DNA from: Glaciecola blandensis
GTDB lineage: Bacteria > Pseudomonadota > Gammaproteobacteria > Enterobacterales > Alteromonadaceae
Assembly (NCBI RefSeq): GCF_031846165.1
Contig: NZ_JAVRIE010000004.1
Location: 248,001-312,000 of the forward strand
DNA length: 64,000 nt
Direction: 5' to 3'
Shown: one piece after another, positions 63,661 to 64,000 of the stretch
How positions within the stretch are numbered: the stretch's first letter is position 1
Layout: every line of letters starts with the position of its first letter
The notes under the pieces: model-generated
The model's database searches: none
Told to the model about the DNA's origin: nothing
The model's input: only the letters and a program-made list of their open reading frames with translations
Position numbers and translations under genes: made by a program

Positions 63661-64000
63661 CTACAATGCTTCCTTTTTAGTGAGGTAATTGTAAGTTTCA
63701 ATTTGTGAACGCAGCTTCTTTCTATTGCCACGCTTAACATAATTGTTTACTTGATGTTCGTCGATGATACGCGCCTTTAAGGTATCTTTAAACTGCAGGT
63801 CGAGTAAATCCTCTATCATCTTGATCGCATCGGGATCATAGACAGGGCAACCAACCTCTACGCGGTGGTCCATGTTCCGTGTCATCCAATCTGCTGAAGA
63901 CAAAAATACTCGCTTATCACCACCGTTTTCAAACATCATAATACGTGGATGTTCTAAAAAGCGGTCGACAATACTGATGACTTCGATGTTTTCACTGAGC
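63661..64000 (-). CDS. ppk: Polyphosphate kinase, C-terminal end (partial)
   Basis: The last ~112 residues of PPK1; the gene continues past the window edge. VDRFLEHPRIMMFENGGDKRVFLSSADWMTRNMDHRVEVGCPVYDP is the conserved C2 domain. It makes polyphosphate from ATP and is co-transcribed with ppx. Confidence 0.95.
   Translation of the reverse strand, partial: LSENIEVISIVDRFLEHPRIMMFENGGDKRVFLSSADWMTRNMDHRVEVGCPVYDPDAIKMIEDLLDLQFKDTLKARIIDEHQVNNYVKRGNRKKLRSQIETYNYLTKKEAL

Overview
The window reads as chromosome from a marine gammaproteobacterium of the Alteromonadales (Alteromonas/Glaciecola/Paraglaciecola-like). The reasons are the mid-40s %GC look, two TonB-dependent receptors, the rsmE-gshB-yqgE-ruvX and metK/tkt-epd-pgk gene orders shared with other gammaproteobacteria, a VC_2704/VC_2705-type Na+/solute symporter pair, a yggS-proC-yggT-DUF4426 cluster next to pilT-pilU, and a carboxynorspermidine polyamine route. 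This placement comes from gene content only. There are no rRNA or tRNA genes, insertion sequences, prophage genes or CRISPR arrays that I can see.

Layout. 1-6.3 kb: two-subunit symporter, a cNMP/CBS/DUF294 regulatory nucleotidyltransferase overlapping a DnaQ-like exonuclease, and a TPR lipoprotein. 6.3-9.1 kb (minus): 2OG-Fe oxygenase, NupC nucleoside transporter, uridine kinase. 9.1-12.6 kb: a large Oar-like TonB-dependent receptor behind two PhoB-box-like sites. 12.7-17.1 kb (minus): carboxynorspermidine decarboxylase and dehydrogenase, a hypothetical gene, an ACC-deaminase/D-cysteine-desulfhydrase-like enzyme, and the remnant of an outer-membrane beta-barrel gene. 17.3-24.6 kb: chalcone-isomerase-like protein, DUF3833 lipoprotein, SDR, a two-component system, MAPEG protein, AceK and a DUF2937-like membrane protein. 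24.7-29.7 kb: the threonine operon thrL-thrA-thrB-thrC with an attenuator and a MetJ-like operator. 29.7-36 kb: ung, two clusters of REP/MITE-like palindromic repeats, a DUF3545 protein, pgi, tal, yaaA, DUF4426. 36-40.3 kb: yggT, proC, yggS, and divergently pilT-pilU. 40.3-47.6 kb is the most accessory part: an unannotated 49-codon ORF, an unrecognised 691-residue membrane-anchored protein, a TonB-dependent receptor with a His-rich N-terminus, and a lipoprotein alpha-amylase. 47.7-56.4 kb: REC-degenerate GGDEF protein, ruvX-yqgE-gshB-rsmE, MscS, CheV, M48 lipoprotein protease, metK with met boxes. 56.7-64 kb: tkt-epd-pgk-fba (with a class I aldolase instead of class II), then ppx and the end of ppk on the other strand.

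Themes. Central carbon metabolism (pgi, tal, tkt, epd, pgk, fba), the aspartate-family and methionine/SAM pathways (thrABC, metK), and phosphate/polyphosphate (Pho-box receptor, ppx-ppk) dominate. The most testable new points are regulatory: a met-box-like palindrome shared by the thr and metK upstream regions, a threonine/isoleucine-rich leader peptide with weak initiation signals, and paired Pho boxes before the Oar-like receptor. The best candidate for an undescribed system is the 691-residue protein plus His-rich receptor pair, but only its co-orientation and 15-nt spacing support this; most of the window is ordinary core genome.
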